A stretch of 64,000 nucleotides of DNA from assembly GCF_000168715.1 (NCBI RefSeq), contig NZ_AASE01000010.1:1-64000 (forward strand), in the 5' to 3' direction. Below, in pieces: positions 47,322 through 56,626 of this stretch; positions within the stretch are counted from its first letter, which is position 1; each line of letters starts with the position of its first letter. The DNA comes from Chlorobium ferrooxidans DSM 13031. Lineage in GTDB: Bacteria > Bacteroidota > Chlorobiia > Chlorobiales > Chlorobiaceae. The notes beneath the pieces are model-generated. The model worked only from the letters and a program-made list of their open reading frames with translations. It made no database searches and was not told the origin of the DNA. The position numbers and the translations under genes were made by a program.

Positions 47322-48182
47322 ATGCTCATGACAGATGATGTTACGGTGACGTCACCCGATGTGCCGGCACAGAAATCCACCAGGGAGATCTATCTGCCCC
47401 CGGCCCGGAAGAAGATAACCGGAGGAGGTACTCCCCACATTGTTGCCAAAGAGTTCTCGATCTATTACGGGGAGTTCGAAGCGGTAAAGAAGGTCAGTGC
47501 CGATATTCTCTCAAAATATGTGACGGCCATTATCGGACCGAGCGGTTGCGGCAAGAGCACCTTTTTACGCTCCATAAACCGGATGAATGATCTTATTCCG
47601 AACAGCCACACAACTGGAAGTATCTTTTTCGATGGCGCGGACATTTATGGCAGGTATACCGACGAGGTGCTGTTACGCAAGAAGGTTGGGATGGTGTTCC
47701 AGAAGCCGAACCCCTTCCCCAAATCCATTTTTGACAACATTGCCTACGGGCCCCGTCTGCATGGCGTCAATGACAAAAAAACGCTGGCTGATATTGTAGA
47801 GCGGAGTCTGAAAAAGGCGGCGCTCTGGAGCGAGGTGTGCGACCGGCTCGACAAGAATGCCCTCGGTCTCAGCGGAGGCCAGCAGCAGCGACTCTGTGTT
47901 GCCCGCACGCTTGCCGTTGAGCCTGAAGTGCTGCTGCTGGATGAACCGACCTCGGCGCTTGATCCGAAAGCTACGGCTAAAATTGAGGATCTGATCCAGG
48001 AGCTGCGGGGCAGCTATACCATTATGATTGTGACTCACAACATGCAGCAGGCTTCACGGGTCTCGGATTACACCATGTTTTTCTATGAGGGGATGCTGGT
48101 CGAGCATGCTTCAACCGCACAGCTCTTCACCAATCCCAGGGACTCGATGACCGAAGATTATATCACTGGAAGATTCAGCTAA
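47322..48182 (+). CDS. pstB: Phosphate ABC transporter ATPase PstB
   Basis: 286 aa. Walker A is GPSGCGKST (72-80), the Q-loop lies in [10 protein letters not shown], the ABC signature is LSGGQQQR (183-190), Walker B is VLLLDEP (203-209), and the H-loop is VTHNMQQA. The N-terminus has about 35 extra polar residues before the ABC fold ([16 protein letters not shown]). The gene starts 6 nt after pstA. Confidence 0.97.
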   Translation: MLMTDDVTVTSPDVPAQKSTREIYLPPARKKITGGGTPHIVAKEFSIYYGEFEAVKKVSADILSKYVTAIIGPSGCGKSTFLRSINRMNDLIPNSHTTGSIFFDGADIYGRYTDEVLLRKKVGMVFQKPNPFPKSIFDNIAYGPRLHGVNDKKTLADIVERSLKKAALWSEVCDRLDKNALGLSGGQQQRLCVARTLAVEPEVLLLDEPTSALDPKATAKIEDLIQELRGSYTIMIVTHNMQQASRVSDYTMFFYEGMLVEHASTAQLFTNPRDSMTEDYITGRFS

Positions 48183-48200
48183 CGAAACCTATTCACTCCT

Positions 48201-48887
48201 ATGTCAGACCGCCCGGTTCATGAACTTATAAAAGAGCTCTCCTTTGTGCTCATACAACTTTCCGACAAGGTGCTTGAGAACTTTTTCAATGCCCTGCATG
48301 CAGTCAAGCACCAGGACGAACAAAGCGCCCGTCAGATAAGGCAGATTGATAATGAAATCGATCTGGCAGAAGTCGATCTTGAAGAGCGCTGTCTGGCTTT
48401 TCTTGCCCTGCAGCAGCCGGTGGCCAGAGATTTGCGTACCATCGTCACCATTATGAAGATCAACGATGATCTTGAGCGTATCGGTGACCTGGCCGTTCAC
48501 ATTATCGACCGGATGCCGGAAATCAGCCCGGAAATGCTGAAATCGTTTGAGTTCGAAAAGATGGGAGTACATGCCGGTGAAATGGTAAGAAACTCAATCG
48601 AAGCATTCATGTCAAAAGATCGCACTCTTGCCGATAAAGTCTGTGCCCAGGATGAAGAGGTTGATGTGATGCACCGTACGGTCTTCAAAAGGGTTACCCT
48701 GTTGATGAAAAGTCCTGACTCAGCGGTCGATGAGCTTATTGCCGCGTTGAGCATCTCCCGCTACATTGAGCGTATGGCTGATCATGCCACCATGATTGCC
48801 CGTGAGGTGATCTATCTGGTGACCGGCGAAATCGTCCGCCATAAAGGGGATTTTTATCAAAACCTCATCGATTCTCTGACAGATTAA
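48201..48887 (+). CDS. phoU: Phosphate transport regulator PhoU
   Basis: 228 aa, all-helical, two PhoU repeats. Each repeat has the acidic metal-binding E/DxxxD pattern: RQIDNEIDLAEVDLEERCLAFLALQQPVARDLR in the first half and the DEEVDVMHRTVFKRV block in the second. PhoU couples Pst activity to the PhoR-PhoB signalling pair and limits phosphate uptake. It closes the pstCAB-phoU operon, 18 nt after pstB. Confidence 0.95.
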   Translation: MSDRPVHELIKELSFVLIQLSDKVLENFFNALHAVKHQDEQSARQIRQIDNEIDLAEVDLEERCLAFLALQQPVARDLRTIVTIMKINDDLERIGDLAVHIIDRMPEISPEMLKSFEFEKMGVHAGEMVRNSIEAFMSKDRTLADKVCAQDEEVDVMHRTVFKRVTLLMKSPDSAVDELIAALSISRYIERMADHATMIAREVIYLVTGEIVRHKGDFYQNLIDSLTD

Positions 48888-48915
48888 AACGGTTAGAATA
48901 AAACGATCATTTGTG

Positions 48916-50019
48916 ATGTATGCGAAGATGAAAGCAAGAGAAATAACGTTTCAGGATATCATGATCGGGGTCGATGGCAAAGAAGATATCGACTGTTCAA
49001 ACAAAGGGCTAACCTCTCTTGAAGGATGCCCGGAGATCATAGCGGGCCATTTTAATGCTTCGGGAAACCAGCTAAAATCACTTGAAGGGGGCCCTTTAGA
49101 GGTATATGGCCATTTCGATTGTTCAAACAATCAATTGACGACACTCGAAGGTCTTCCGCATAAAATACATGGTGATTTCGATTGCTCGGGAAACCGGCTG
49201 CCGTCACTGAAAGGCGGGCCGAAAAAGGTAAAGGGGAATTTTGACTGTTCAGGAAACCAACTGATAACACTGCTTGGCGGACCCAACAAAGTGGGTGGCG
49301 ATTTCATTTGTTCAGATAACCACTTGACCTCGCTGGAAGGCATTCCGGGCGAAGTATTTGATTGTGATTGTTCAAACAATCTCCTGAAAATGCTGGACGG
49401 TGCTCCGGATCAGGTTCTCGGAGATTTTAATTGCTCAAACAATCAACTGACCTCTCTTGCTGGAATATCCGCGTTTATTCTTGGTGATTTTTCCTGTGAC
49501 AGCAACTGGTTAACATCACTCAAAGGCGGCCCTGTTGAAGTATATGGGGATTTCGTCTGCTCAAACAATCAGCTTGCATCCCTGAAGGGAGCTCCTGTAG
49601 TGGTCGGGGGTAATTTTTCTTGTGCTGCAAACCAGATCAGCTCGCTCATTGGCGCGCCTCAGGAAGTTATTGATTTCGATTGTTCACATAATCAGTTAAC
49701 AAAACTTGACGGGAGTTCTGAGAAAGTAAGTGGAAATTTTGACTGTTCAGATAATTGTCTGACATCGCTCAAAGGGGCTCCAGAAAAAGTCAAGGGCAAT
49801 TTTGTCTGTTCAAAAAACAAGTTAACATCACTCAAAGGCTCCGTAAAAAAGATCAAAGGCAATTTTGACTGCACAGGAAATCCGTTTTTGACGCTTGACG
49901 GATCAATCAAAAAAGTAGGCGGTAATTTTATTTGTACAGAACATGCAGGACTCTTTAATGAAAAAAAAGTTCGCGCGGTTTGCACGGTAAAGGGACTCTA
50001 TATTGAAGCTCCTCTTTAA
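48916..50019 (+). CDS. Cysteine-ladder repeat solenoid protein
   Basis: 367 aa from ATG 48916 (a GTG at 48913 is possible). After a 25-residue cap, the protein is 15 tandem repeats of 20-21 residues plus a partial one, with consensus G-(D/N)-F-D-C-S-x-N-Q-L-T-S-L-x-G-x-P-x-x-V. This is a leucine-rich-repeat-like beta solenoid. All full repeats but the second carry a Cys at the same place, giving 14 aligned cysteines. No signal peptide, so cytoplasmic, and reduced thiols would form a ladder along one face. It lies 28 nt past phoU. Family members elsewhere are uncharacterised. Confidence 0.78.
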   Translation: MYAKMKAREITFQDIMIGVDGKEDIDCSNKGLTSLEGCPEIIAGHFNASGNQLKSLEGGPLEVYGHFDCSNNQLTTLEGLPHKIHGDFDCSGNRLPSLKGGPKKVKGNFDCSGNQLITLLGGPNKVGGDFICSDNHLTSLEGIPGEVFDCDCSNNLLKMLDGAPDQVLGDFNCSNNQLTSLAGISAFILGDFSCDSNWLTSLKGGPVEVYGDFVCSNNQLASLKGAPVVVGGNFSCAANQISSLIGAPQEVIDFDCSHNQLTKLDGSSEKVSGNFDCSDNCLTSLKGAPEKVKGNFVCSKNKLTSLKGSVKKIKGNFDCTGNPFLTLDGSIKKVGGNFICTEHAGLFNEKKVRAVCTVKGLYIEAPL

Positions 50020-50029
50020 ATTATCATGA

Positions 50030-50104
50030 GTCCCGACACATCGGATCAACTAATCCGTTAAATGCCTGGTTTATATCAGTTACTATCGGGACCGTCTTTT
50101 TTCC
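50030..50104 (+). terminator. Terminator-like branched hairpin before the CHAD gene
   Basis: GTCCCGA (50030-50036) pairs with TCGGGAC (50086-50092), enclosing an inner CGGAT/ATCCG hairpin (50042-50057), and is followed by CGTCTTTTTT. The loop is long, so termination strength is uncertain. Confidence 0.45.
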
Positions 50105-50107
50105 TTG

Positions 50108-51733
50108 ATGGTGGATAACTCCTCAAAATGTCAGAAACGGATGGGTGTCACTCCAACAAAAATAGTGTTGATTCCAAACCACCTGCACTCACCATGGTCG
50201 CATCATGAAAAAATGCATGCTGCAGGATGGCAGCTTGTACAATGTTCATACCGACAGGCAGAGTCGGTGTACTATGATACATTTGACTGGCTGGCATTCG
50301 AAAACGGGATTGCCGTTATAAAAAAAGAAAGCTCCCTGTATATTACTGATCTACATTCCGGTAGTGAAACCGCATACATACCTTTTCGCGGAAACCCCGC
50401 CGTATTTTTCCCATCCCGTTTACCTGAATGCAAGCTAAAAAAACTGCTTGGTGCGTGCGGAGATATGAGGGCATTCATCAAGCTGTGCGTATTCACAACG
50501 ATCTCGCAAACCTTCAACATCCTTGACGGCCAGGACAAAACCATAGGCACGCTTTTTTCCGAATCATGGCATCTTGCTGAAGATCAAGGCCAAAATCCTT
50601 TTTGTCAAGGTTATGCACTGAAACCGCTCAAGGGGTTCAGTAATGAGGTAGCGGAATTTGAAACGTGGCTATCCAGCCAGTATGAATCCCGAAAAATTGT
50701 GGAGTACCGGGATCTCTATCTGATACTGATGAAAGAGGCCGGGCTGAATGTAAAGGGATATTCGTCAAAAATCCATTTACAGCTTGATGAGCATGCGATG
50801 ATTCATGAAAATGCCCGAAGGATGTTGCAGAGCACCTTTACTCTTGTCAAGCAGAACGAAACCGGCATCAGCAGGGATATCGATACTGAGTTTCTGCACG
50901 ACTATCGCGTCGCCATCCGCCGCTCCAGATCGGTGTTAATACTTCTCAAGGGAGTGTTCAATCCTGAAGAAACCGCTTATTTTCTCAATGCTTTCAAGGA
51001 TATCGGCGAACGGACTAATGAACTGCGGGATATGGATGTCTACCTGCTCCACCAAACGACCTATTTCGGGTATCTCCCTCCGGTGCTGCAGCCGCCACTC
51101 AAAGAGTTCTTCAGCGAAATCACAGCAAAACGCAATAAACTGCACAAAGAATTTTGCAGCCACCTTGCATCGGCAAAATACAGATCCTTCCTGAAAGAGT
51201 GGAATGAGTGGATCAACAAGGAAGAGCTGCCGTCGCAGGAGAAGGCACCAAATGCAACCCTTGCCACGTCCACAATAGCTGAAGCAACAATAAAAAAAGC
51301 ATGGAAAAAAGTGATTCGGGATGGCCGTAAGATCGGCCGAAAAACAACGGATAAAGAGCTTCATACACTTCGTATAGACTGTAAAAAGCTTCGCTACCTT
51401 CTTGAGTTCTTCTCATCGATTTTTCCAAATAAAACAATAGCTCCAATAATAAGGCAACTTAAGGAGCTTCAGGAAAACCTTGGCAACTTTACCGATTTTT
51501 CAGTGCAAATCTCATTTCTTGAAAAACGCCTGGTATTAATGGAAACAGAAAAAAAACATACATTACTTGCAGCCACAACTGGCGGATTAATCGCAATCCT
51601 TTATCAGAAGCAGGAAGAAACACGCCGGAAATTTCACGATACCTTCAGAGGTTTCGATGATGAGCAAACCGCGAAGTTCATGCATGAACTCTTAACCTTC
51701 CGGAAAGAAAATGAAAACAATAGCACTCTATAG
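50108..51733 (+). CDS. CHAD domain protein with degenerate N-terminal CYTH-like domain
   Basis: About 541 aa (TTG at 50105 is the in-frame codon just upstream). Residues about 230-530 form a CHAD domain: helical, basic, with [12 protein letters not shown] (265-276), ELRDMDVYL (307-314), [12 protein letters not shown] (420-431) and [10 protein letters not shown] (455-464). CHAD domains bind polyphosphate and coat polyphosphate granules. The first 215 residues resemble a CYTH (triphosphate tunnel) domain in [19 protein letters not shown], but the ExExK catalytic strand is missing. So this looks like a binding protein, not a triphosphatase. It overlaps the ParA-type gene by 23 nt. Confidence 0.85.
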   Translation: MVDNSSKCQKRMGVTPTKIVLIPNHLHSPWSHHEKMHAAGWQLVQCSYRQAESVYYDTFDWLAFENGIAVIKKESSLYITDLHSGSETAYIPFRGNPAVFFPSRLPECKLKKLLGACGDMRAFIKLCVFTTISQTFNILDGQDKTIGTLFSESWHLAEDQGQNPFCQGYALKPLKGFSNEVAEFETWLSSQYESRKIVEYRDLYLILMKEAGLNVKGYSSKIHLQLDEHAMIHENARRMLQSTFTLVKQNETGISRDIDTEFLHDYRVAIRRSRSVLILLKGVFNPEETAYFLNAFKDIGERTNELRDMDVYLLHQTTYFGYLPPVLQPPLKEFFSEITAKRNKLHKEFCSHLASAKYRSFLKEWNEWINKEELPSQEKAPNATLATSTIAEATIKKAWKKVIRDGRKIGRKTTDKELHTLRIDCKKLRYLLEFFSSIFPNKTIAPIIRQLKELQENLGNFTDFSVQISFLEKRLVLMETEKKHTLLAATTGGLIAILYQKQEETRRKFHDTFRGFDDEQTAKFMHELLTFRKENENNSTL

Positions 51734-52469
51734 CATCAAAGGAGGTGTTGGTAAAACCGCAACTGCTGTAAACCTCTCCTATCTTGCTTCCCTGCATACT
51801 TCTCCGACACTCATTTGCGACCTTGATCCCCAGGGGGCAAGCTCATACTACTTCAGGATTGCGGCTTCAAAAAAGTACAATAGCGAAAAGTTTCTCAAGG
51901 GAAGCAACAAAATATACAGCAACATCAAGGCCACTGATTTTGAGCATCTTGACCTGCTCCCATCAGACTTTTCGTACCGGAATCTCGATATTGAACTTTT
52001 CGAAGAAAAAAACCCGAAGAAAAAACTCAAAAAAAACATCAAGGAACTGAGCGAAGAGTACAAGGTTATTTTTTTTGACTGCCCGCCAAACTTGACCCTG
52101 CTCTCCGAAAGTGTTTTTGCCGCTTCGGATGTTATCCTTGTTCCCATGATCCCGACAACACTCTCCATCCGCACCTACAACCAGCTAAAAGAGTTCTTCG
52201 AAACGCATAACCTTGACAGCTCGAGAATCCGGCCATTTTTCACCATGGTGGAAAAACAGAAGAAAATGCACCGCGATATTCTCAGCGAATTCCGCAACTA
52301 CCCGAATTTTCTCTCACAAACAATACCCTACAGTTCGGATGTTGAGAAAATGGGGATCTACCGGGCACCGATCCATGCCGTCTCGCCGAACGCTCCGGCG
52401 GCAAAAGCCTATAAAGCTCTCTGGGAAGAGCTTGAGGCGATCCTTGATAAAACTGACAGTGTATATTGA
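51711..52469 (+). CDS. ParA/MinD-type ATPase paired with CHAD protein
   Basis: 252 aa. Deviant Walker A KGGVGKT with the signature Lys near 10-16, DLDPQGA near 38-44 and Walker B-type FFDCPPN near 122. The middle has Lys-rich DNA-binding-like stretches ([15 protein letters not shown]). It is shorter than plasmid ParA (no N-terminal HTH) and there is no parB or parS next to it. The 23-nt overlap with the CHAD gene strongly suggests a functional pair, as in McdA-like systems that space a cargo over the nucleoid. Confidence 0.88.
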   Translation: MKTIALYSIKGGVGKTATAVNLSYLASLHTSPTLICDLDPQGASSYYFRIAASKKYNSEKFLKGSNKIYSNIKATDFEHLDLLPSDFSYRNLDIELFEEKNPKKKLKKNIKELSEEYKVIFFDCPPNLTLLSESVFAASDVILVPMIPTTLSIRTYNQLKEFFETHNLDSSRIRPFFTMVEKQKKMHRDILSEFRNYPNFLSQTIPYSSDVEKMGIYRAPIHAVSPNAPAAKAYKALWEELEAILDKTDSVY

Positions 52470-52595
52470 CCGTTGAAGGTCCTTCATTCACGGCAAGGAG
52501 GTTAGCTCGCGACTGATCGGATTTACGAAGTATATGAGATACCCCGGATACATTCATCAGTATTCGTCTATCGACTGAAAAGGTAGAGGCCTTGT

Positions 52596-53810
52596 ATGAA
52601 CACTCTGCGAAACATAACCGTCGAAGCGGCAGGAACCACTCCCGCCGGAATGCGGCAGATTGAACTGATCGAACGAAAGGGAACCGGACATCCGGATACC
52701 ATCTGCGACTCTATAATGGAGTCAGTATGCCTGAGACTCTGCCGGGAATATATTGAGCGAACCGGACAAATCCTGCATCACAACATCGACAAAGGGCTGC
52801 TGGTAGCCGGAAGAACCGTTGTAAAACCTGGTGGCGGCCGTGTGCTGGAGCCGATGAAGATCATTTTCGGCGACAGGGCAACCACTAATTTCAGAGGAGT
52901 GCACATCCCTGTCGGCGAAATCGCAGAAGAGGCAGCAAAAAACTGGCTGAAAAAGCACCTGCGCTTTGTCGATCCTGATATCCATGTACGATTCCAGAAC
53001 GAGATCAAACCCGGCTCGGCAGAGCTTACCGACCTGTTTGAACGCAGCGTAATCGGAGCAAATGACACCTCTGTCGGAGCTGGCTATGCGCCGCTCAGCA
53101 ATGCCGAAAAAGTTGTGCTTGAGATTGAACGCTATCTCAACTCACCGGGATTCAAGCAGGCTTTTCCTGAGACCGGTGAGGATATCAAGATCATGGGGTA
53201 CAGAAACCGCAACCACCTCACCCTTACCATTGCCATGGCTTTTGTTGACCGCTTTATCACCTCTCCCGCACACTATTTCGAACGTAAAGCCGCAGTGCTT
53301 GACGCCGTGCAGCACGTTCTTGCAGCAAAGAGCTTACCTTTCAGTGAAATAACCGTTGAACTCAACACACTCGACGACCCGACGAGGGGTGAAGGCGGTA
53401 TCTACCTGACGGTGCTCGGCACCTCGGCAGAGGGCGCTGACGGAGGAGAGGTCGGACGCGGTAACAGGGTAAACGGGCTTATCGCATTCGAGCGACCCCT
53501 CACTCTTGAAGCGGCTGCCGGTAAAAACCCGGTCAGCCATGTCGGAAAAATCTATTCTGTGCTTGCCTCTGAAATTGCCCGGCGCATCTACCATGAAGTG
53601 GCCGGTATAGAGGATGTTTCGATCCTGCTCTGCAGCCAGATCGGAAAACCGCTCGATCGCCCCCTTGCCGCTTCAGCCCGAATCATAACCGGTTGTGATG
53701 TCACCGTGGAAGCGGTAACGGATGAGGTCACTGCCATTATCGACACCGAACTCGCCAACATCACAACATTCACCGACCGTCTTGCTCACGGTGAATTCCC
53801 GATATGCTGA
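52596..53810 (+). CDS. mat: Archaeal-type methionine adenosyltransferase
   Basis: 404 aa; makes S-adenosylmethionine from methionine and ATP. The signature RKGTGHPDTICDSIMESV near 28, HHNIDKGLLVAGR near 61 and DDPTRGEGGIYLTV place it in the archaeal MAT family (AdoMet_Synthase), not the bacterial MetK family, with which it shares little linear sequence. The N-terminus lacks a signal. A 126-bp gap after the ParA gene contains no SAM riboswitch that I could recognise. Presence in a bacterium implies transfer or an ancient duplicate function alongside a standard MetK elsewhere. Confidence 0.9.
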   Translation: MNTLRNITVEAAGTTPAGMRQIELIERKGTGHPDTICDSIMESVCLRLCREYIERTGQILHHNIDKGLLVAGRTVVKPGGGRVLEPMKIIFGDRATTNFRGVHIPVGEIAEEAAKNWLKKHLRFVDPDIHVRFQNEIKPGSAELTDLFERSVIGANDTSVGAGYAPLSNAEKVVLEIERYLNSPGFKQAFPETGEDIKIMGYRNRNHLTLTIAMAFVDRFITSPAHYFERKAAVLDAVQHVLAAKSLPFSEITVELNTLDDPTRGEGGIYLTVLGTSAEGADGGEVGRGNRVNGLIAFERPLTLEAAAGKNPVSHVGKIYSVLASEIARRIYHEVAGIEDVSILLCSQIGKPLDRPLAASARIITGCDVTVEAVTDEVTAIIDTELANITTFTDRLAHGEFPIC

Positions 53811-53930
53811 AGGGTACCTGAAAAAAATATGAGCTCTCTTTCACTCCTCCTGCGTACATTGAAAACCGGTTCAGAGTTTGCCTGCGCGCTCTTAAACCCC
53901 GTAAAAACCGCTTCTTGAAGAAAAACACTG

Positions 53931-55310
53931 ATGGAACACGCACAGAAAAAACAACAGGTGGCTATAAGCTCGGTCGTGGCAAGCCTCCTGCTTACGGCAA
54001 TGAAGCTCATCGTCGGCGTGCTTACCGGCAGTATCGGAATCATCTCCGAAGCCGCACACTCCGCGCTTGACTTCGGAGCAGCTTCACTCACCTGGTATGC
54101 TGTCAGAATGAGCGGTAAACCCGCCGACAGCAAACACCACTATGGTCACGCGAAGGTGGAGAGTGTCTCCGCACTGATTGAAACAGGACTGCTTGTTGTG
54201 ACCAGTGCATGGATTATCTATGCCGCCATTGAGCGGCTCATAGCCGGAACAACAGAGGTTGAGGTCACCTGGTACGCCTTTGCCGTGATGGCCATCTCCA
54301 TTGTCGTTGACATCTCCCGATCAATAGCCCTGAAAAAGGTGGCAAAAGAGACCGGCAGCCAGGCGCTTGAGGCCGATGCCCTGCACTTCAGCTCCGACAT
54401 TCTCAGCTCGGCCGTCGTTATCCTCGGCCTTGTTTTTGTCTCACTCGGCATCGTCTGGGCCGATGCGGTTGCCGGTATTGCCGTGGCTCTGGTCGTGCTA
54501 TGGGCGGCGTTCCGTCTCGGCAAAGAGACCATCGATGTCCTGACCGATGCTGCACCTGAAGGACTTGCGGACCGGATTGAAGAGATGACCATGAGTGTCG
54601 CCGGAGTAATCGCCATTGACAAACTGAGGGTAAAACCAAGCGGACCGCAGGTATTTGTGGAGATGGGTGTCAGTGTCAACAGGACACTTTCTGTTGAAAA
54701 AGTTCAGAAAATCTGTGCCGAAATCGAGCAGAAGGTGCGTGAAGAGTTCACCCTGGCCGATATGATCATCAACACCCGCCCGATTGCTCTGAACAGCGAA
54801 ACCATCGCCGAAAGGGTGCATGTGATCGGCCTGAACCACAACCTGCACGCCCATAACATTTCGACCAATCTTTCGGAGCAGAAAAAGTTTATCACGTTTG
54901 ATGTCGAAATCGACCAGAAGCTTACCATAAAAGAGGCTCACGATACCGTAAGTGCGCTGGAAGAGGAGCTGCACCGGGAGTTCGACGGAGAGCTTGATAT
55001 CTGCATCCATCTCGACCCGCTCCGCAACGAGGAACACAGCACCACCGCCCTCTCAGACGGAGCGGAAACCGTTGTACGCGAAACAATCATTGCGGTCTCA
55101 AAAACTATTGAAAAAATTCAGGATGTACACGACATCCAGATCCGCAAATCCGACACCGGCAAGCTCTTCATCACCCTCCACTGCTCATTTGACGATGAAG
55201 CACTGCTTGAGGAGGTACACTCACTCACCAGCCAGCTTGAAGGCGCTATCTACCACTCCCTGCCCTATGCCTACAGGGTTATTATCCACGCGGAACCCCT
55301 CTACGGCTGA
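53931..55310 (+). CDS. Cation diffusion facilitator transporter with three tandem C-terminal domains
   Basis: 459 aa. The six-helix CDF unit occupies 1-205, with metal-site motifs SEAAHSALDF (His/Asp) near 44 and ADALHFSSDI near 143. The second is H/D as in Zn/Cd/Fe-type transporters. Ordinary CDF proteins end with one cytosolic dimerisation domain. Here three similar domains follow, near 207-287, 290-370 and 378-457, each of the beta-alpha-beta-beta type (VEMGVSVNRTLS, FDVEIDQKLTIKEAHDTV, LHCSFDDEALLEEVHSL). Exports or vacuates divalent metal by proton antiport. Confidence 0.87.
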   Translation: MEHAQKKQQVAISSVVASLLLTAMKLIVGVLTGSIGIISEAAHSALDFGAASLTWYAVRMSGKPADSKHHYGHAKVESVSALIETGLLVVTSAWIIYAAIERLIAGTTEVEVTWYAFAVMAISIVVDISRSIALKKVAKETGSQALEADALHFSSDILSSAVVILGLVFVSLGIVWADAVAGIAVALVVLWAAFRLGKETIDVLTDAAPEGLADRIEEMTMSVAGVIAIDKLRVKPSGPQVFVEMGVSVNRTLSVEKVQKICAEIEQKVREEFTLADMIINTRPIALNSETIAERVHVIGLNHNLHAHNISTNLSEQKKFITFDVEIDQKLTIKEAHDTVSALEEELHREFDGELDICIHLDPLRNEEHSTTALSDGAETVVRETIIAVSKTIEKIQDVHDIQIRKSDTGKLFITLHCSFDDEALLEEVHSLTSQLEGAIYHSLPYAYRVIIHAEPLYG

Positions 55311-55359
55311 CACATGAGAAACCGCCGCAAAAAGTCCGGAAGCAGCAACAAGGAGCTGT

Positions 55360-56571
55360 ATGGCGCGTAAAAAAAGGGCCGAACCGGGATTTTCGGAGTT
55401 CATTACACTCACGGCTCTGATGATGTCACTCGTCGCCCTTTCGATTGATACCATGCTGCCTGCGCTCGCTGATATCGGCAAGGAGCTGGGTGTCCATGAT
55501 GAGAATGCAAACCAGCTCATCCTCTCCATACTCTTTCTCGGCATGGCCTCCGGCCAGTTGCTCTACGGCCCGATATCCGACAGCACCGGACGCAAACCGG
55601 CGATCTATCTGGGATATGCTCTCTTCATCACCGGCACTCTCTTCTCGCTTGTCGCCCAAAACTTTCCGGTCATGCTTGCAGGCAGGTTCCTCCAGGGATT
55701 CGGAACAGCAGGCCCCCGCATTGTCTCCATTGCAATTGTCCGCGACCGGTACGAAGGCAGTTCCATGGCCCGTGTCATGTCATTTGTCATGACCGTCTTT
55801 ATTCTGGTGCCGATTGTCGCCCCTGCTATCGGGCAGGGAATAGTACTGCTCTCCGGCTGGCGTGCAATCTTCGGCACCTTTCTCGTTTTTGCACTCCTCT
55901 CGCTTGTCTGGTTTGCACTCCGCCAACCCGAAACCTTGAAGCCGGAAAACCGGATTCCTTTCTCGTTTAAACGGATGACCGCCACAATCCGCTCGATTCT
56001 TAAGAACCGCAGCGCACTCGGTTACACCGTAACCGCCGGTCTTGTATCCGGTTATTTTCTCGGTTACCTGAACTCGGCACAGCAGATTTTTCAGCAAGTG
56101 TATGCTCTCGGCACTCTTTTTCCGCTCTGTTTTGCCGCTCTGGCACTCTCGATTGGCGGCGCATCATATGTCAATGCCCGGCTTTTACTGCATCACACCA
56201 TGCAGTCACTCTCCAGAAAGGCGCTCCTGACCATCGGCACCATGTCGGCATCTTTCCTCCTCCTGATACTGCTGCAGGAGAACCATCCTCCCCTCTGGCA
56301 GCTCATGCTCTACCTGTTTCTCACCTTTTTCAGTACCGGCATTCTTTTCGGCAACCTCAATGCTATGGCCATGGAAACCCTCGGCAGCATTGCGGGTATC
56401 GGTTCCGGTATTGTCGGGTCACTCTCGACCTTTATTTCACTCATCGTCGGCACCGCTATCGGCCAGAGCTACAACGGCACCGTACTCCCCCTGACATTCG
56501 GGTTCTTCATACTCAGTCTCATTTCACTCGGAGCCATGCAGTGGGCAGAAAAAGAAAAACAGCTATCTTGA
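55360..56571 (+). CDS. MFS transporter, Bcr/CflA drug-resistance family
   Basis: 403 aa, 12 hydrophobic helices. Motif A is GPISDSTGRKP between helices 2 and 3, and the motif-C-like SFVMTVFILVPIVAPAIGQGI in helix 5 marks a drug/H+ antiporter of the Bcr/CflA type. It starts 49 nt after the CDF gene. Natural substrate unknown. Confidence 0.83.
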   Translation: MARKKRAEPGFSEFITLTALMMSLVALSIDTMLPALADIGKELGVHDENANQLILSILFLGMASGQLLYGPISDSTGRKPAIYLGYALFITGTLFSLVAQNFPVMLAGRFLQGFGTAGPRIVSIAIVRDRYEGSSMARVMSFVMTVFILVPIVAPAIGQGIVLLSGWRAIFGTFLVFALLSLVWFALRQPETLKPENRIPFSFKRMTATIRSILKNRSALGYTVTAGLVSGYFLGYLNSAQQIFQQVYALGTLFPLCFAALALSIGGASYVNARLLLHHTMQSLSRKALLTIGTMSASFLLLILLQENHPPLWQLMLYLFLTFFSTGILFGNLNAMAMETLGSIAGIGSGIVGSLSTFISLIVGTAIGQSYNGTVLPLTFGFFILSLISLGAMQWAEKEKQLS

Positions 56572-56626
56572 TAGCAAGAAAAGAGATGCAGAGAAAACTG
56601 AAACATGAACGAAAAGAGGCATAACC

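Noticed and set aside
48980-49960. Repeat DNA of possible non-coding kind
   Set aside because: The 63-bp period is fully explained by the in-frame protein repeats.
51711-52469. Chromosome partition ParA
   Set aside because: No parB, parS or origin nearby; the overlap with a CHAD gene points to another cargo.
52470-52595. SAM riboswitch upstream of the methionine adenosyltransferase
   Set aside because: None of the conserved SAM-I/II core blocks could be found in the 126 bp.
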